From Clusia tigrina (lineage: Eukaryota; Arthropoda; Insecta; Diptera; Clusiidae), in contig OV050032.1 of the NCBI GenBank assembly GCA_920105625.2, forward strand, positions 95,650,542-95,714,541: a DNA stretch of 64,000 bases, given 5' to 3'. The notes under the pieces are model-generated. The model was not told the DNA's origin. It did no database searches and saw only the letters and a list, made by a program, of their open reading frames with translations. Shown in pieces: positions 1-11,367 of this stretch (its first letter is position 1; each line of letters starts with the position of its first letter). The translations under genes and the position numbers were made by a program.

Positions 1-3
1 GCA

Positions 4-199
4 CTCGAGCATCTTGTCAATTTAAGTTATCGCTCAAAGCTATGCTACCATTGAGTCCCAAATCAAACACTGATTAAACTTCAAATGGCAATAACTTCTA
101 TACGGTACGTCCTACACCTATCAAAGTTTGCAACATACAAATGCTTGGAACTTTTCACTGGAGCGTCATAAAACTTTGAAATTTTGTAACAATAAAGTA
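4..199 (+). repeat. Reference satellite monomer (196 bp, phased at ctcgag)
   Basis: First complete monomer when phased at the XhoI hexamer; the next hexamer starts at 200. In order it contains ctcgag (1-6), gtcaatttaag (13-23), tcgctcaaagctatg (27-41), gagtcccaaatc (50-61), the taactt core with acggtacgtcct (about 89-110), tatcaaagtttgcaac (116-131), tttactggagcgtcataaaac (151-171) and gaaattttgtaacaata (175-191). By hand count the consensus has 70 G+C of 196, with C (45) well above G (25) on this strand, and six CpG. ScaI (agtact) overlaps the XhoI site at most monomer junctions, so XhoI or ScaI digestion should give a 196-bp ladder. Confidence 0.93.
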
Positions 200-331
200 C
201 TCGAGCCTCTTGTCAATTTAAGCTATCGCTCAAAGCTATGCTACCCTAGAGTCCCAAATCAAACACTGATAGAACTTCCAACGCCCCTAACTTCTTTACG
301 GTACGTCCTACATATATCAAAGTTTGCAACA

Positions 332-345
332 TACAAATGCTTGTA
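332..345. other. Example of conserved short dyad in the monomer (TACAA-4-TTGTA)
   Basis: The 14-mer tacaaatgcttgta is an inverted repeat with 5-bp arms (tacaa/ttgta) around a 4-base centre. It recurs in most monomers at consensus positions 133-146. The common variants change mainly the centre: atgc, atga (M2 class), aagc (creating HindIII aagctt, for example 16991 and 21696) and ttgc (for example 58072), with both arms intact. Exceptions are the cacaaatg copies, which lose one base pair, and the few cttgga copies, such as 143-156. Short dyads have been proposed as a feature of centromeric satellites that lack a CENP-B box. Any role here is inference. Confidence 0.5.
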
Positions 346-2509
346 ACTTTCTACTGGAGCGTCATAAAACCTTGAAATTTTGTAACAATAAAGTACTCGA
401 GCATCTTGTCAATTTAAGTTATCGCTCAAAGCTATGCTACCATTGAGTCCCAAATCAAACACTGATAAAACTTCAAATGGCTCTAACTTCTATACGGTAC
501 GTCCTACACCTATCAAAGTTTGCAACAAACAAATGCTTGTAACTTTTTACTGGAGCGTCACAAAACCTTGAAATTTTGTAACAATAAAGTACTCGAGCAT
601 CTTTGTCAATTTAAGTTATCGCTCAAAGCTATGCTACTATTGAGTCCCAAATCAAACACTGATTAAACTTCAAATGGCAATAACTTCTATACGGTACGTC
701 CTACACCTATCAAAGTTTGCAACACACAAATGCTTGTATCTTTTTACTGGAGCGTCATAAAACCTTGAAATTTTGTAACAATAAAGTACTCGAGCATCTT
801 GTCAATTTAAGTTATCGGTCAAAGCTATGCTACCCTAGAGTCCCAAATCAAACACTGATAAAACTTCAAACGCCCCTAACTTCTTTACGGTACGTCCTAC
901 ACATATCAAAGTTTGCAACATACAAATGATTGTAATTTTTTACTGGAGCGTCATAAAACCTTGAAATTTTGTAACAATAAAGTACTCGAGCATCTTGTCA
1001 ATTTAAGTTATCGCTCAAAGCTATGCTACCATTGAGTCCCAAATCAAACACTGATAAAACTTCAAACGCCCCTAACTTCTTTACGGTACGTCCTACACAT
1101 ATCAAAGTTTGCAACATACAAATGCTTGTAACTTTTTACTGGAGAGTCATAAAACCTTGAAATTTTGTAACAATAATGTACTCGAGCATCTTGTCAATTT
1201 AAGTTATCGCTCAAAGCTATGCTACCATTGAGTCCCAAATCAAACACTGATTAAACTTCAAATGGCAATAACTTCTATACGGTACGTCCTACACCTATCA
1301 AAGTTTGCAACATACAAATGCTTGTATCTTTTTACTGGAGCGTCATAAAACCTTGAAAAATTTGTAACAATAAAGTACTCGAGCATCTTGTCAATTTAAG
1401 TTATCGCTCAAAGCTATGCTACCATTGAGTCCCAAATCAAACACTGATAAAACTTCAAATGGCCCTAACTTCTATACGGTACGTCCTACACCTATCAAAG
1501 TTTGCAACATACAAATGCTTGGAACTTTTCACTGGAGCGTCATAAAACTTTGAAATTTTGTAACAATAAAGTACTCGAGCCTCTTGTCAATTTAAGCTAT
1601 CGCTCAAAGCTATGCTACCCTAGAGTCCCAAATCAAACACTGATAAAACTTCCAACGCCCCTAACTTCTTTACGGTACGTCCTACACATATCAAAGTTTG
1701 CAACATACAAATGCTTGTAACTTTTTACTGGAGCGTCATAAAACCTTGAAATTTTGTAACAATAAAGTACTCGAGCCTCTTGTCAATTTAAGCTATCGCT
1801 CAAAGCTATGCTACCCTAGAGTCCCAAATCAAACACTGATAAAACTTCAAATGCCCCTAACTTCTTTACGGTACGTCCTACACATATCAAAGTTTGCAAC
1901 ATACAAATGCTTGTAACTTTTTACTGGAGCGTCATAAAACCTTGAAATTTTGTAACAATAAAGTACTCGAGCATCTTGTCAATTTAAGTTATCGCTCAAA
2001 GCTATGCTACCATTGAGTCCCAAATCAAACACTGATAAAACTTCAAATGGCCCTTACTTCTATACGGTACGTCCTACACCTATCAAAGTTTGCAACATAC
2101 AAATGCTTGTAACTTTTTACTAGAGCGTCATAAAACCTTGAAATTTTGTAACAATAAAGTACTCGAGCATCTTGTCAATTTAAGTTATCGCTCAAAGCTA
2201 TGCTACTAATGAGTCCCAAATCAAACACTGATTAAACTTCAAATGGCAATAACTTCTATACGGTACGTCCTACACCTATCAAAGTTTGCAACATACAAAT
2301 GCTTGTATCTTTTTACTGGAGCGTCATAAAACCTTGAAATTTTGTAACAATAAAGTACTCGAGCATCTTGTCAATTTAAGTTATCGGTCAAAGCTATGCT
2401 ACCCTAGAGTCCCAAATCAAACACTGATAAAACTTCAAACGCCCCTAACTTCTTTACGGTACGTCCTACACATATCAAAGTTTGCAACACACAAATGATT
2501 GTAATTTTT

Positions 2510-5500
2510 TACTGGAGCGTCATAAAACCTTGAAATTTTGTAACAATAAAGTACTCGAGCATCTTGTCAATTTAAGTTATCGCTCAAAGCTATGCTACCA
2601 TTGAGTCCCAAATCAAACACTGATAAAACTTCAAACGCCCCTAACTTCTTTACGGTACGTCCTACACCTATCAATGTTTGCAACATACAAATGCTTGTAA
2701 CTTTTTACTGGAGAGTCATAAAACCTTGAAATTTTGTAACAATAATGCACTCGAGCATCTTGTCAATTTAAGTTATCGCTCAAAGCTATGCTACCATTGA
2801 GTCCCAAATCAAACACTGATTAAACTTCAAATGGCAATAACTTCTATACGGTACGTCCTACACCTATCAAAGTTTGCAACATACAAATGCTTGTATCTTT
2901 TTACTGGAGCGTCATAAAACCTTGAAATTTTGTAACAATAAAGTACTCGAGCATCTTGTCAATTTAAGTTATCGCTCAAAGCTATGCTACCATTGAGTCC
3001 CAAATCAAACACTGATAAAACTTCAAATGGCCCTAACTTCTATACGGTACGTCCTACACCTATCAAAGTTTGCAACATACAAATGCTTGGAACTTTTCAC
3101 TGGAGCGTCATAAAACTTTGAAATTTTATAACAATAAAGTACTCGAGCCTCTTGTCAATTTAAGCTATCGCTCAAAGCTATGCTACCCTAGAGTCCCAAA
3201 TCAAACACTGATAAAACTTCCAACGCCCCTAACTTCTTTACGGTACGTCCTACACATATCAAAGTTTGCAACATACAAATGCTTGTAACTTTCTACTGGA
3301 GCGTCATAAAACCTTGAAATTTTGTAACAATAAAGTACTCGAGCATCTTGTCAATTTAAGTTATCGCTCAAAGCTATGCTACCATTGAGTCCCAAATCAA
3401 ACACTGATAAAACTTCAAATGGCTCTAACTTCTATACGGTACGTCCTACACCTATCAAAGTTTGCAACAAACAAATGCTTGTAACTTTTTACTGGAGCGT
3501 CATAAAACCTTGAAATTTTGTAACAATAAAGTACTCGAGCATCTTTGTCAATTTAAGTTATCGCTCAAAGCTATGCTACTATTGAGTCCCAAATCAAACA
3601 CTGATTAAACTTCAAATGGCAATAACTTCTATACGGTACGTCCTACACCTATCAAAGTTTGCAACACACAAATGCTTGTATCTTTTTACTGGAGCGTCAT
3701 AAAACCTTGAAATTTTGTAACAATAAAGTACTCGAGCATCTTGTCAATTTAAGTTATCGCTCAAAGCTATGCTACCCTAGAGTCCCAAATCAAACACTGA
3801 TAAAACTTCAAACGCCCCTAACTTCTTTACGGTACGTCCTACACATATCAAAGTTTGAAACATACAAATGATTGTAATTTTTTACTGGAGCGTCATAAAA
3901 CCTTGGAATTTTGTAACAATAAAGTACTCGAGCATCTTGTCAATTTAAGTTATCGCTCAAAGCTATGCTACCATTGAGTCCCAAATCAAACACTGATAAA
4001 ACTTCAAACGCCCCTAACTTCTTTACGGTACGTCCTACACCTATCAAAGTTTGCAACATACAAATGCTTGTAACTTTTTACTGGAGCGTCATAAAACCTT
4101 GAAATTTTGTAACAATAATGTACTCGAGCATCTTGTCAATTTAAGTTATCGCTCAAAGCAATGCTACCATTGAGTCCCAAATCAAACACTGATTAAACTT
4201 CAAATGGCAATAACTTCTATACGGTACGTCCTACACCTATCAAAGTTTGCAACATACAAATGCTTGTATCTTTTTACTGGAGCGTCATAAAACCTTGAAA
4301 TTTTGTAACAATAAAGTACTCGAGCATCTTGTCAATTTAAGTTATCGCTAAAAGCTATGCTACCATTGAGTCCCAAATTAAACACTGATAAAACTTCAAA
4401 CGCCCCTAACTTCTTTACGGTACGTCCTACACTTATCAAAGTTTGCAACATACAAATGCTTGTAACTTTTTACTGGAGCGTCATAAAACCTTGAAATTTT
4501 GTAACAATAGAGTACTCGAGCATCTTGTCAATTTAAGTTATCGCTCAAAGCTATGCTACCATTGAGTCCCAAATCAAACACTGATTAAACTTCAAATGGC
4601 AATAACTTCTATACGGTACGTCCTACACCTATCAAAGTTTGCAACATACAAATGCTTGTATCTTTTTACTGGAGCGTCATAAAACCTTGAAATTTTGTAA
4701 CAATAAAGTACTCGAGCATCTTGTCAATTTAAGTTATCGCTCAAAGCTATGCTACCCTAGAGTCCCAAATCAAACACTGATAAAACCTCAAACGCCCCTA
4801 ACTTTTTTACGGTACGTCCTACACATATCAAAGTTTGCAACATACAAATGATTGTAATTTTTTACTGGAGCGTCATAAAACCTTTCAAATTTTGTAACAA
4901 TAAAGTACTCGAGCATCTTTGTCAATTTAAGTTATCGTTCAAAGCTATGCTACTATTGAGTCCCAAATCAAACACTGATTAAACTTCAAATGGCAATAAC
5001 TTCTATACGGTACGTCCTACATCTATCAAAGTTTGCAACATACAAATGCTTGTATCTTCTAACTGGAGCGTCATAAAACCTTGAAATTTTGTAACAATAA
5101 AGTACTCGAGCCTCTTGTCAATTTAAGCTATCGCTCAAAGCTATGCTACCCTAGAGTCCCAAATCAAACACTGATAAAACTTCAAACGCCCCTAACTTCT
5201 TTACGGTACGTCCTACACATATCAAAGTTTGCAACATACAAATGCTTGTAACTTTTTACTGGAGCGTCATAAAACCTTGAAATTTTGTAACAATAGAGTA
5301 CTCGAGCATCTTGTCAATTTAAGTTATCGCTCAAAGCTATGCTACCATTGAGTCCCAAATCAAACACTGATTAAACTTCAAATGGCAATAACTTCTAAAA
5401 GGTACGTCCTACACCTATCAAAGTTTGCAACACACAAATGCTTGTATCTTTTTACTGGAGCGTCATAAAACCTTGAAATTTTGTAACAATAAAGTACTCG

Positions 5501-6328
5501 AGCATCTTGTCAATTTAAGTTATCGCTCAAAGCTATGCTACCCTAGAGTCCCAAATCAAACACTGATAAAACTTCAAACGCCCCTAACTTATTTACGGTA
5601 CGTCCTACACATATCAAAGTTTGAAACATACAAATGATTGTAATTTTTTACTGGAGCGTCATAAAACCTTGAAATTTTGTAACAATAAAGTACTCGAGCA
5701 TCTTGTCAATTTAAGTTATCGCTCAAAGCTATGCTACCAGTTGAGTCCCAAATCAAACACTGATAAAACTTCAAACGCCCCTAACTTCTTTACGGTACGT
5801 CCTACACATATCAAAGTTTGCAGCATACCAGTTGAGTCCCAAATCAAACACTGATAAAACTTCAAACGCCCCTAACTTCTTTACGGTACGTCCTACACAT
5901 ATCAAAGTTTGCAGCATACAAATGCTTGTAACTTTTTACTGGAGCGTCATAAAACCTTGAAATTTTGTAACAATAATGTACTCGAGCCTCTTGTCAATTT
6001 AAGCTATCGCTCAAAGCTATGATACCCTAGAGTCCCAAATCAAACACTGATAAAACTTCAAACGCTCCTAACTTCTTTACGGTACGTCCTACACATATCA
6101 AAGTTTGCAACATACAAATGCTTGTAACTTTTTACTGGAGCGTCATAAAACCTTGAAATTTTGTAACAATAGAGTACTCGAGCATCTTGTCAATTTAAGT
6201 TAGCGCTCAAAGCTATGCTACCATTGAGTCCCAAATCAAACACTGATTAAACTATAAATGGCAATAACTTCTATACGGTACGTCCTACACCTATCAAAGT
6301 TTGCAACACACAAATGCTTGCATCTTTT
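2510..6328. repeat. 3819-bp tandem segmental duplication, copy 1
   Basis: This block of 19 monomers plus a 91-bp partial monomer is repeated immediately downstream at offset 3819. Rare variants are shared at exactly that spacing: caatgtttg (about 2673/6492), aatgcactcgag (2745/6564), ccttggaatt (about 3902/7721), ctttcaaattttg (about 4882/8701), tctaaaaggtacg (about 5395/9214), the 91-bp partial duplication (5737/9556) and gcttgcatc (about 6317/10136). The offset is 19 x 196 plus 95, explained by the 91-bp duplication plus four one-base insertions. Edges are placed where the two copies stop matching and are good to about 100 bp. Confidence 0.88.
5737..5918. repeat. 91-bp partial-monomer tandem duplication
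   Basis: The segments 5737-5827 and 5828-5918 are identical 91-bp direct repeats. Both begin ccagttgagtccc and run to gtttgcagcata. They cover consensus positions about 45-134, so the monomer here is 287 bp long. The junction joins gcatac of one monomer position to the region following gctac; the common triplet tac fits a microhomology-sized event. The inserted g in ccagttgag and the g in gcagcata are found only in this element and its copy at 9556. Confidence 0.92.
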
Positions 6329-7859
6329 TACTGGAGCGTCATAAAACCTTGAAATTTTGTAACAATAAAGTACTCGAGCATCTTGTCAATTTAAGTTATC
6401 GCTCAAAGCTATGCTACCATTGAGTCCCAAATCAAACACTGATAAAACTTCAAACGCCCCTAACTTCTTTACGGTACGTCCTACACCTATCAATGTTTGC
6501 AACATACAAATGCTTGTAACTTTTTACTGGAGAGTCATAAAACCTTGAAATTTTGTAACAATAATGCACTCGAGCATCTTGTCAATTTAAGTTATCGCTC
6601 AAAGCTATGCTACCATTGAGTCCCAAATCAAACACTGATTAAACTTCAAATGGCAATAACTTCTATACGGTACGTCCTACACCTATCAAAGTTTGCAACA
6701 TACAAATGCTTGTATCTTTTTACTGGAGCGTCATAAAACCTTGAAATTTTGTAACAATAAAGTACTCGAGCATCTTGTCAATTTAAGTTATCGCTCAAAG
6801 CTATGCTACCCTTGAGTCCCAAATCAAACACTGATAAAACTTCAAATGGCCCTAACTTCTATACGGTACGTCCTACACCTATCAAAGTTTGCAACATACA
6901 AATGCTTTGAACTTTTCACTGGAGCGTCATAAAACTTTGAAATTTTGTAACAATAAAGTACTCGAGCCTCTTGTCAATTTAAGCTATCGCTCAAAGCTAT
7001 GCTACCCTAGAGTCCCAAATCAAACACTGATAAAACTTCCAACGCCCCTAACTTCTTTACGGTACGTCCTACACATATCAAAGTTTGCAACATACAAATG
7101 CTTGTAACTTTCTACTGGAGCGTCATAAAACCTTGAAATTTTGTAACAATAAAGTACTCGAGCATCTTGTCAATTTAAGTTATCGCTCAAAGCTATGCTA
7201 CCATTGAGTCCCAAATCAAACACTGATAAAACTTCAAATGGCTCTAACTTCTATACGGTACGTCCTACACCTATCAAAGTTTGCAACAAACAAATGCTTG
7301 TAACTTTTTACTGGAGCGTCATAAAACCTTGAAATTTTGTAACAATAAAGTACTCGAGCATCTTTGTCAATTTAAGTTATCGCTCAAAGCTATGCTACTA
7401 TTGAGTCCCAAATCAAACACTGATTAAACTTCAAATGGCAATAACTTCTATACGGTACGTCCTACACCTATCAAAGTTTGCAACACACAAATGCTTGTAT
7501 CTTTTTACTGGAGCGTCATAAAACCTTGAAATTTTGTAACAATAAAGTACTCGAGCATCTTGTCAATTTAAGTTATCGCTCAAAGCTATGCTACCCTAGA
7601 GTCCCAAATCAAACACTGATAAAACTTCAAACGCCCCTAACTTCTTTACGGTACGTCCTACACATATCAAAGTTTGAAACATACAAATGATTGTAATTTT
7701 TTACTGGAGCGTCATAAAACCTTGGAATTTTGTAACAATAAAGTACTCGAGCATCTTGTCAATTTAAGTTATCGCTCAAAGCTATGCTACCATTGAGTCC
7801 CAAATCAAACACTGATAAAACTTCAAACGCCCCTAACTTCTTTACGGTACGTCCTACAC

Positions 7860-7965
7860 ATATCAAAGTTTGCAACATACAAATGCTTGTAACTTTTTAC
7901 TGGAGCGTCATAAAACCTTGAAATTTTGTAACAATAAAGTACTCGAGCCTCTTGTCAATTTAAGC
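7860..7965. other. Conversion-like patch inside copy 2 of the 3819-bp block
   Basis: Four of the few differences between the two 3819-bp copies fall within 106 bp: 7860 (a; c at 4041), 7938 (a; t at 4119), 7949 (c; a at 4130) and 7965 (c; t at 4146). The copy-2 bases are the linked state of another monomer type (acacatatc, aataaag, gagcctc, agctatc). The rare base in aaagcaatgctacc just downstream is kept in both copies. This fits a short nonreciprocal transfer from another monomer after the block duplicated; a copy-1 change is also possible. Confidence 0.6.
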
Positions 7966-9555
7966 TATCGCTCAAAGCAATGCTACCATTGAGTCCCAAA
8001 TCAAACACTGATTAAACTTCAAATGGCAATAACTTCTATACGGTACGTCCTACACCTATCAAAGTTTGCAACATACAAATGCTTGTATCTTTTTACTGGA
8101 GCGTCATAAAACCTTGAAATTTTGTAACAATAAAGTACTCGAGCATCTTGTCAATTTAAGTTATCGCTAAAAGCTATGCTACCATTGAGTCCCAAATTAA
8201 ACACTGATAAAACTTCAAACGCCCCTAACTTCTTTACGGTACGTCCTACACTTATCAAAGTTTGCAACATACAAATGCTTGTAACTTTTTACTGGAGCGT
8301 CATAAAACCTTGAAATTTTGTAACAATAGAGTACTCGAGCATCTTGTCAATTTAAGTTATCGCTCAAAGCTATGCTACCATTGAGTCCCAAATCAAACAC
8401 TGATTAAACTTCAAATGGCAATAACTTCTATACGGTACGTCCTACACCTATCAAAGTTTGCAACATACAAATGCTTGTATCTTTTTACTGGAGCGTCATA
8501 AAACCTTGAAATTTTGTAACAATAAAGTACTCGAGCATCTTGTCAATTTAAGTTATCGCTCAAAGCTATGCTACCCTAGAGTCCCAAATCAAACACTGAT
8601 AAAACCTCAAACGCCCCTAACTTTTTTACGGTACGTCCTACACATATCAAAGTTTGCAACATACAAATGATTGTAATTTTTTACTGGAGCGTCATAAAAC
8701 CTTTCAAATTTTGTAACAATAAAGTACTCGAGCATCTTTGTCAATTTAAGTTATCGTTCAAAGCTATGCTACTATTGAGTCCCAAATCAAACACTGATTA
8801 AACTTCAAATGGCAATAACTTCTATACGGTACGTCCTACATCTATCAAAGTTTGCAACATACAAATGCTTGTATCTTCTTACTGGAGCGTCATAAAACCT
8901 TGAAATTTTGTAACAATAAAGTACTCGAGCCTCTTGTCAATTTAAGCTATCGCTCAAAGCTATGCTACCCTAGAGTCCCAAATCAAACACTGATAAAACT
9001 TCAAACGCCCCTAACTTCTTTACGGTACGTCCTACACATATCAAAGTTTGCAACATACAAATGCTTGTAACTTTTTACTGGAGCGTCATAAAACCTTGAA
9101 ATTTTGTAACAATAGAGTACTCGAGCATCTTGTCAATTTAAGTTATCGCTCAAAGCTATGCTACCATTGAGTCCCAAATCAAACACTGATTAAACTTCAA
9201 ATGGCAATAACTTCTAAAAGGTACGTCCTACACCTATCAAAGTTTGCAACACACAAATGCTTGTATCTTTTTACTGGAGCGTCATAAAACCTTGAAATTT
9301 TGTAACAATAAAGTACTCGAGCATCTTGTCAATTTAAGTTATCGCTCAAAGCTATGCTACCCTAGAGTCCCAAATCAAACACTGATAAAACTTCAAACGC
9401 CCCTAACTTATTTACGGTACGTCCTACACATATCAAAGTTTGAAACATACAAATGATTGTAATTTTTTACTGGAGCGTCATAAAACCTTGAAATTTTGTA
9501 ACAATAAAGTACTCGAGCATCTTGTCAATTTAAGTTATCGCTCAAAGCTATGCTA

Positions 9556-9737
9556 CCAGTTGAGTCCCAAATCAAACACTGATAAAACTTCAAACGCCCC
9601 TAACTTCTTTACGGTACGTCCTACACATATCAAAGTTTGCAGCATACCAGTTGAGTCCCAAATCAAACACTGATAAAACTTCAAACGCCCCTAACTTCTT
9701 TACGGTACGTCCTACACATATCAAAGTTTGCAGCATA
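9556..9737. repeat. 91-bp partial-monomer tandem duplication (second copy)
   Basis: The same 91-bp direct repeat (9556-9646 and 9647-9737), exactly 3819 bp from the first. It was carried along when the 3819-bp block duplicated, so the small duplication is the older event. Confidence 0.92.
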
Positions 9738-10147
9738 CAAATGCTTGTAACTTTTTACTGGAGCGTCATAAAACCTTGAAATTTTGTAACAATAATGTAC
9801 TCGAGCCTCTTGTCAATTTAAGCTATCGCTCAAAGCTATGATACCCTAGAGTCCCAAATCAAACACTGATAAAACTTCAAACGCTCCTAACTTCTTTACG
9901 GTACGTCCTACACATATCAAAGTTTGCAACATACAAATGCTTGTAACTTTTTACTGGAGCGTCATAAAACCTTGAAATTTTGTAACAATAGAGTACTCGA
10001 GCATCTTGTCAATTTAAGTTAGCGCTCAAAGCTATGCTACCATTGAGTCCCAAATCAAACACTGATTAAACTATAAATGGCAATAACTTCTATACGGTAC
10101 GTCCTACACCTATCAAAGTTTGCAACACACAAATGCTTGCATCTTTT

Positions 10148-11367
10148 TACTGGAGCGTCATAAAACCTTGAAATTTTGTAACAATAAAGTACTCGAGCAT
10201 CTTGTCAATTTAAGTTATCGCTCAAAGCTATGCTACCCTAGAGTCCCAAATCAAACACTGATAAAACTTCAAACGCCCCTAACTTCTTTACGGTACGTCC
10301 TACACATATCAAAGTTTGAAACATACAAATGATTGTAATTTTTTACTGGAGCGTCATAAAACCTTGAAATTTTGTAACAATAAAGTACTCGAGCATCTTG
10401 TCAATTTAAGTTATCGCTCAAAGCTATGCAACCATTGAGTCCCAAATCAAACACTGATAAAACTTCAAACGCCCCTAACTTCTTTACGGCACGTCCTACA
10501 CATATCAAAGTTTGCAACATACAAATGCTTGTAACTTTTTACTGGAGCGTCATAAAACCTTGAAATTTTGTAACAATAATGTACTCGAGCATCTTGTCAA
10601 TTTAAGTTATCGCTCAAAGCTATGCTACCATTGAGTCCCAAATCAAACACTGATTAAACTTCAAATGGCAATAACTTCTATACGGTACGTCCTACACCTA
10701 TCAAAGTTTGCAACATACAAATGCTTGTATCTTTTTACTGGAGCGTCATAAAACCTTGAAATTTTGTAACAATAAAGTACTCGAGCATCTTGTCAATTTA
10801 AGTTATCGCTAAAAGCTATGCTACCATTGAGTCCCAAATCAAACACTGATAAAACTTCAAACGCCCCTAACTTCTTTACGGTATGTCCTACACATATCAA
10901 AGTTTGCAACATACAAATGCTTGTAACTTTTTACTGGAGCGTCATAAAACCTTGAAATTTTGTAACAATAGAGTACTCGAGCATCTTGTCAATTTAAGTT
11001 ATCGCTCAAAGCTATGCTTTCATTGAGTCCCAAATCAAACACTGATTAAACTTCAAATGGCAATAACTTCTATACGGTACGTCCTACACCTATCAAAGTT
11101 TGCAACATACAAATGCTTGTATCTTCTTACTGGAGCGTCATAAAACCTTGAAATTTTGTAACAATAAAGTACTCGAGCCTCTTGTCAATTTAAGCTATCG
11201 CTCAAAGCTATGCTACCCTAGAGTCCCAAATCAAACACTGATAAAACTTCAAACGCCCCTAACTTCTTTACGGTACGTCCTACACATATCAAAGTTTGCA
11301 ACATACAAATGCTTGTAACTTTTTACTGGAGCGTCATAAAACCTTGAAATTTTGTAACAATAGAGTA
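10148..11367. repeat. Mixed monomers between the 3819-bp block and the tetramer HOR
   Basis: About six monomers of M2, M3, M1, M3-like, M1 and M4 class. Markers include gcaaccattg near 10429, ctaaaagctatg near 10810 and a local variant gctttcattgag near 11017. The sequence at 10120 is related to that at 13060 at offset 2940 (15 x 196). Nothing other than satellite is present. Confidence 0.75.

Larger units (their letters stand above)
1..2509. repeat. Left block: mixed monomers with internal repeat at offset about 1568
   Basis: About 13 monomers of mixed class. The interval about 610-1715 is repeated at about 2179-3283 (offset 1569, then 1568 after a one-base a insertion in gaaaaatttg near 1357). 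The two copies share the rare variants atcggtcaaag (about 815 and 2384) and gagagtcat (about 1142 and 2711). The stretch 128 to about 800 also matches 3070 onward at offset 2942, sharing cttggaacttttcac, actttctactgg and acaaacaaatg. This marks an 8-mer/15-mer HOR relation with the next block. No gene or other feature is present. Confidence 0.8.
6329..10147. repeat. 3819-bp tandem segmental duplication, copy 2
   Basis: Second copy, abutting the first, as expected of one unequal crossover. It differs from copy 1 at only a few sites I could find: 6945 (g for a), gctttgaac near 6905 (for gcttggaac), ccttgag near 6810 (for ccattgag), cttcttactgg near 8878 (for cttctaactgg), and a cluster of four substitutions at 7860-7965. 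After about 10220 the match ends: ccctagag follows here, where copy 1 continues into ccattgag at 6418. Confidence 0.88.

Noticed and set aside
4..9. XhoI hexamer ctcgag as a functional site
   Set aside because: It is near-universal because it is part of the monomer. Variants cccgag and ttcgag are tolerated and spread, so there is no sign that it is required. It is useful only as a phase marker.
128..346. Open frame of 72 codons, repeated about 120 times across the window as frames of 70-82 codons
   Set aside because: Nearly all start at TTG (ttgcaacatac or ttgaaacatac), not ATG, and end at the taa of cttgtaac or a similar stop. The frame is longer than the 196-bp unit, so copies overlap, and 196 is not a multiple of three. 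Substitutions look the same inside and outside it, and I see no ribosome site, domain or signal peptide. It is a by-product of the repeat.
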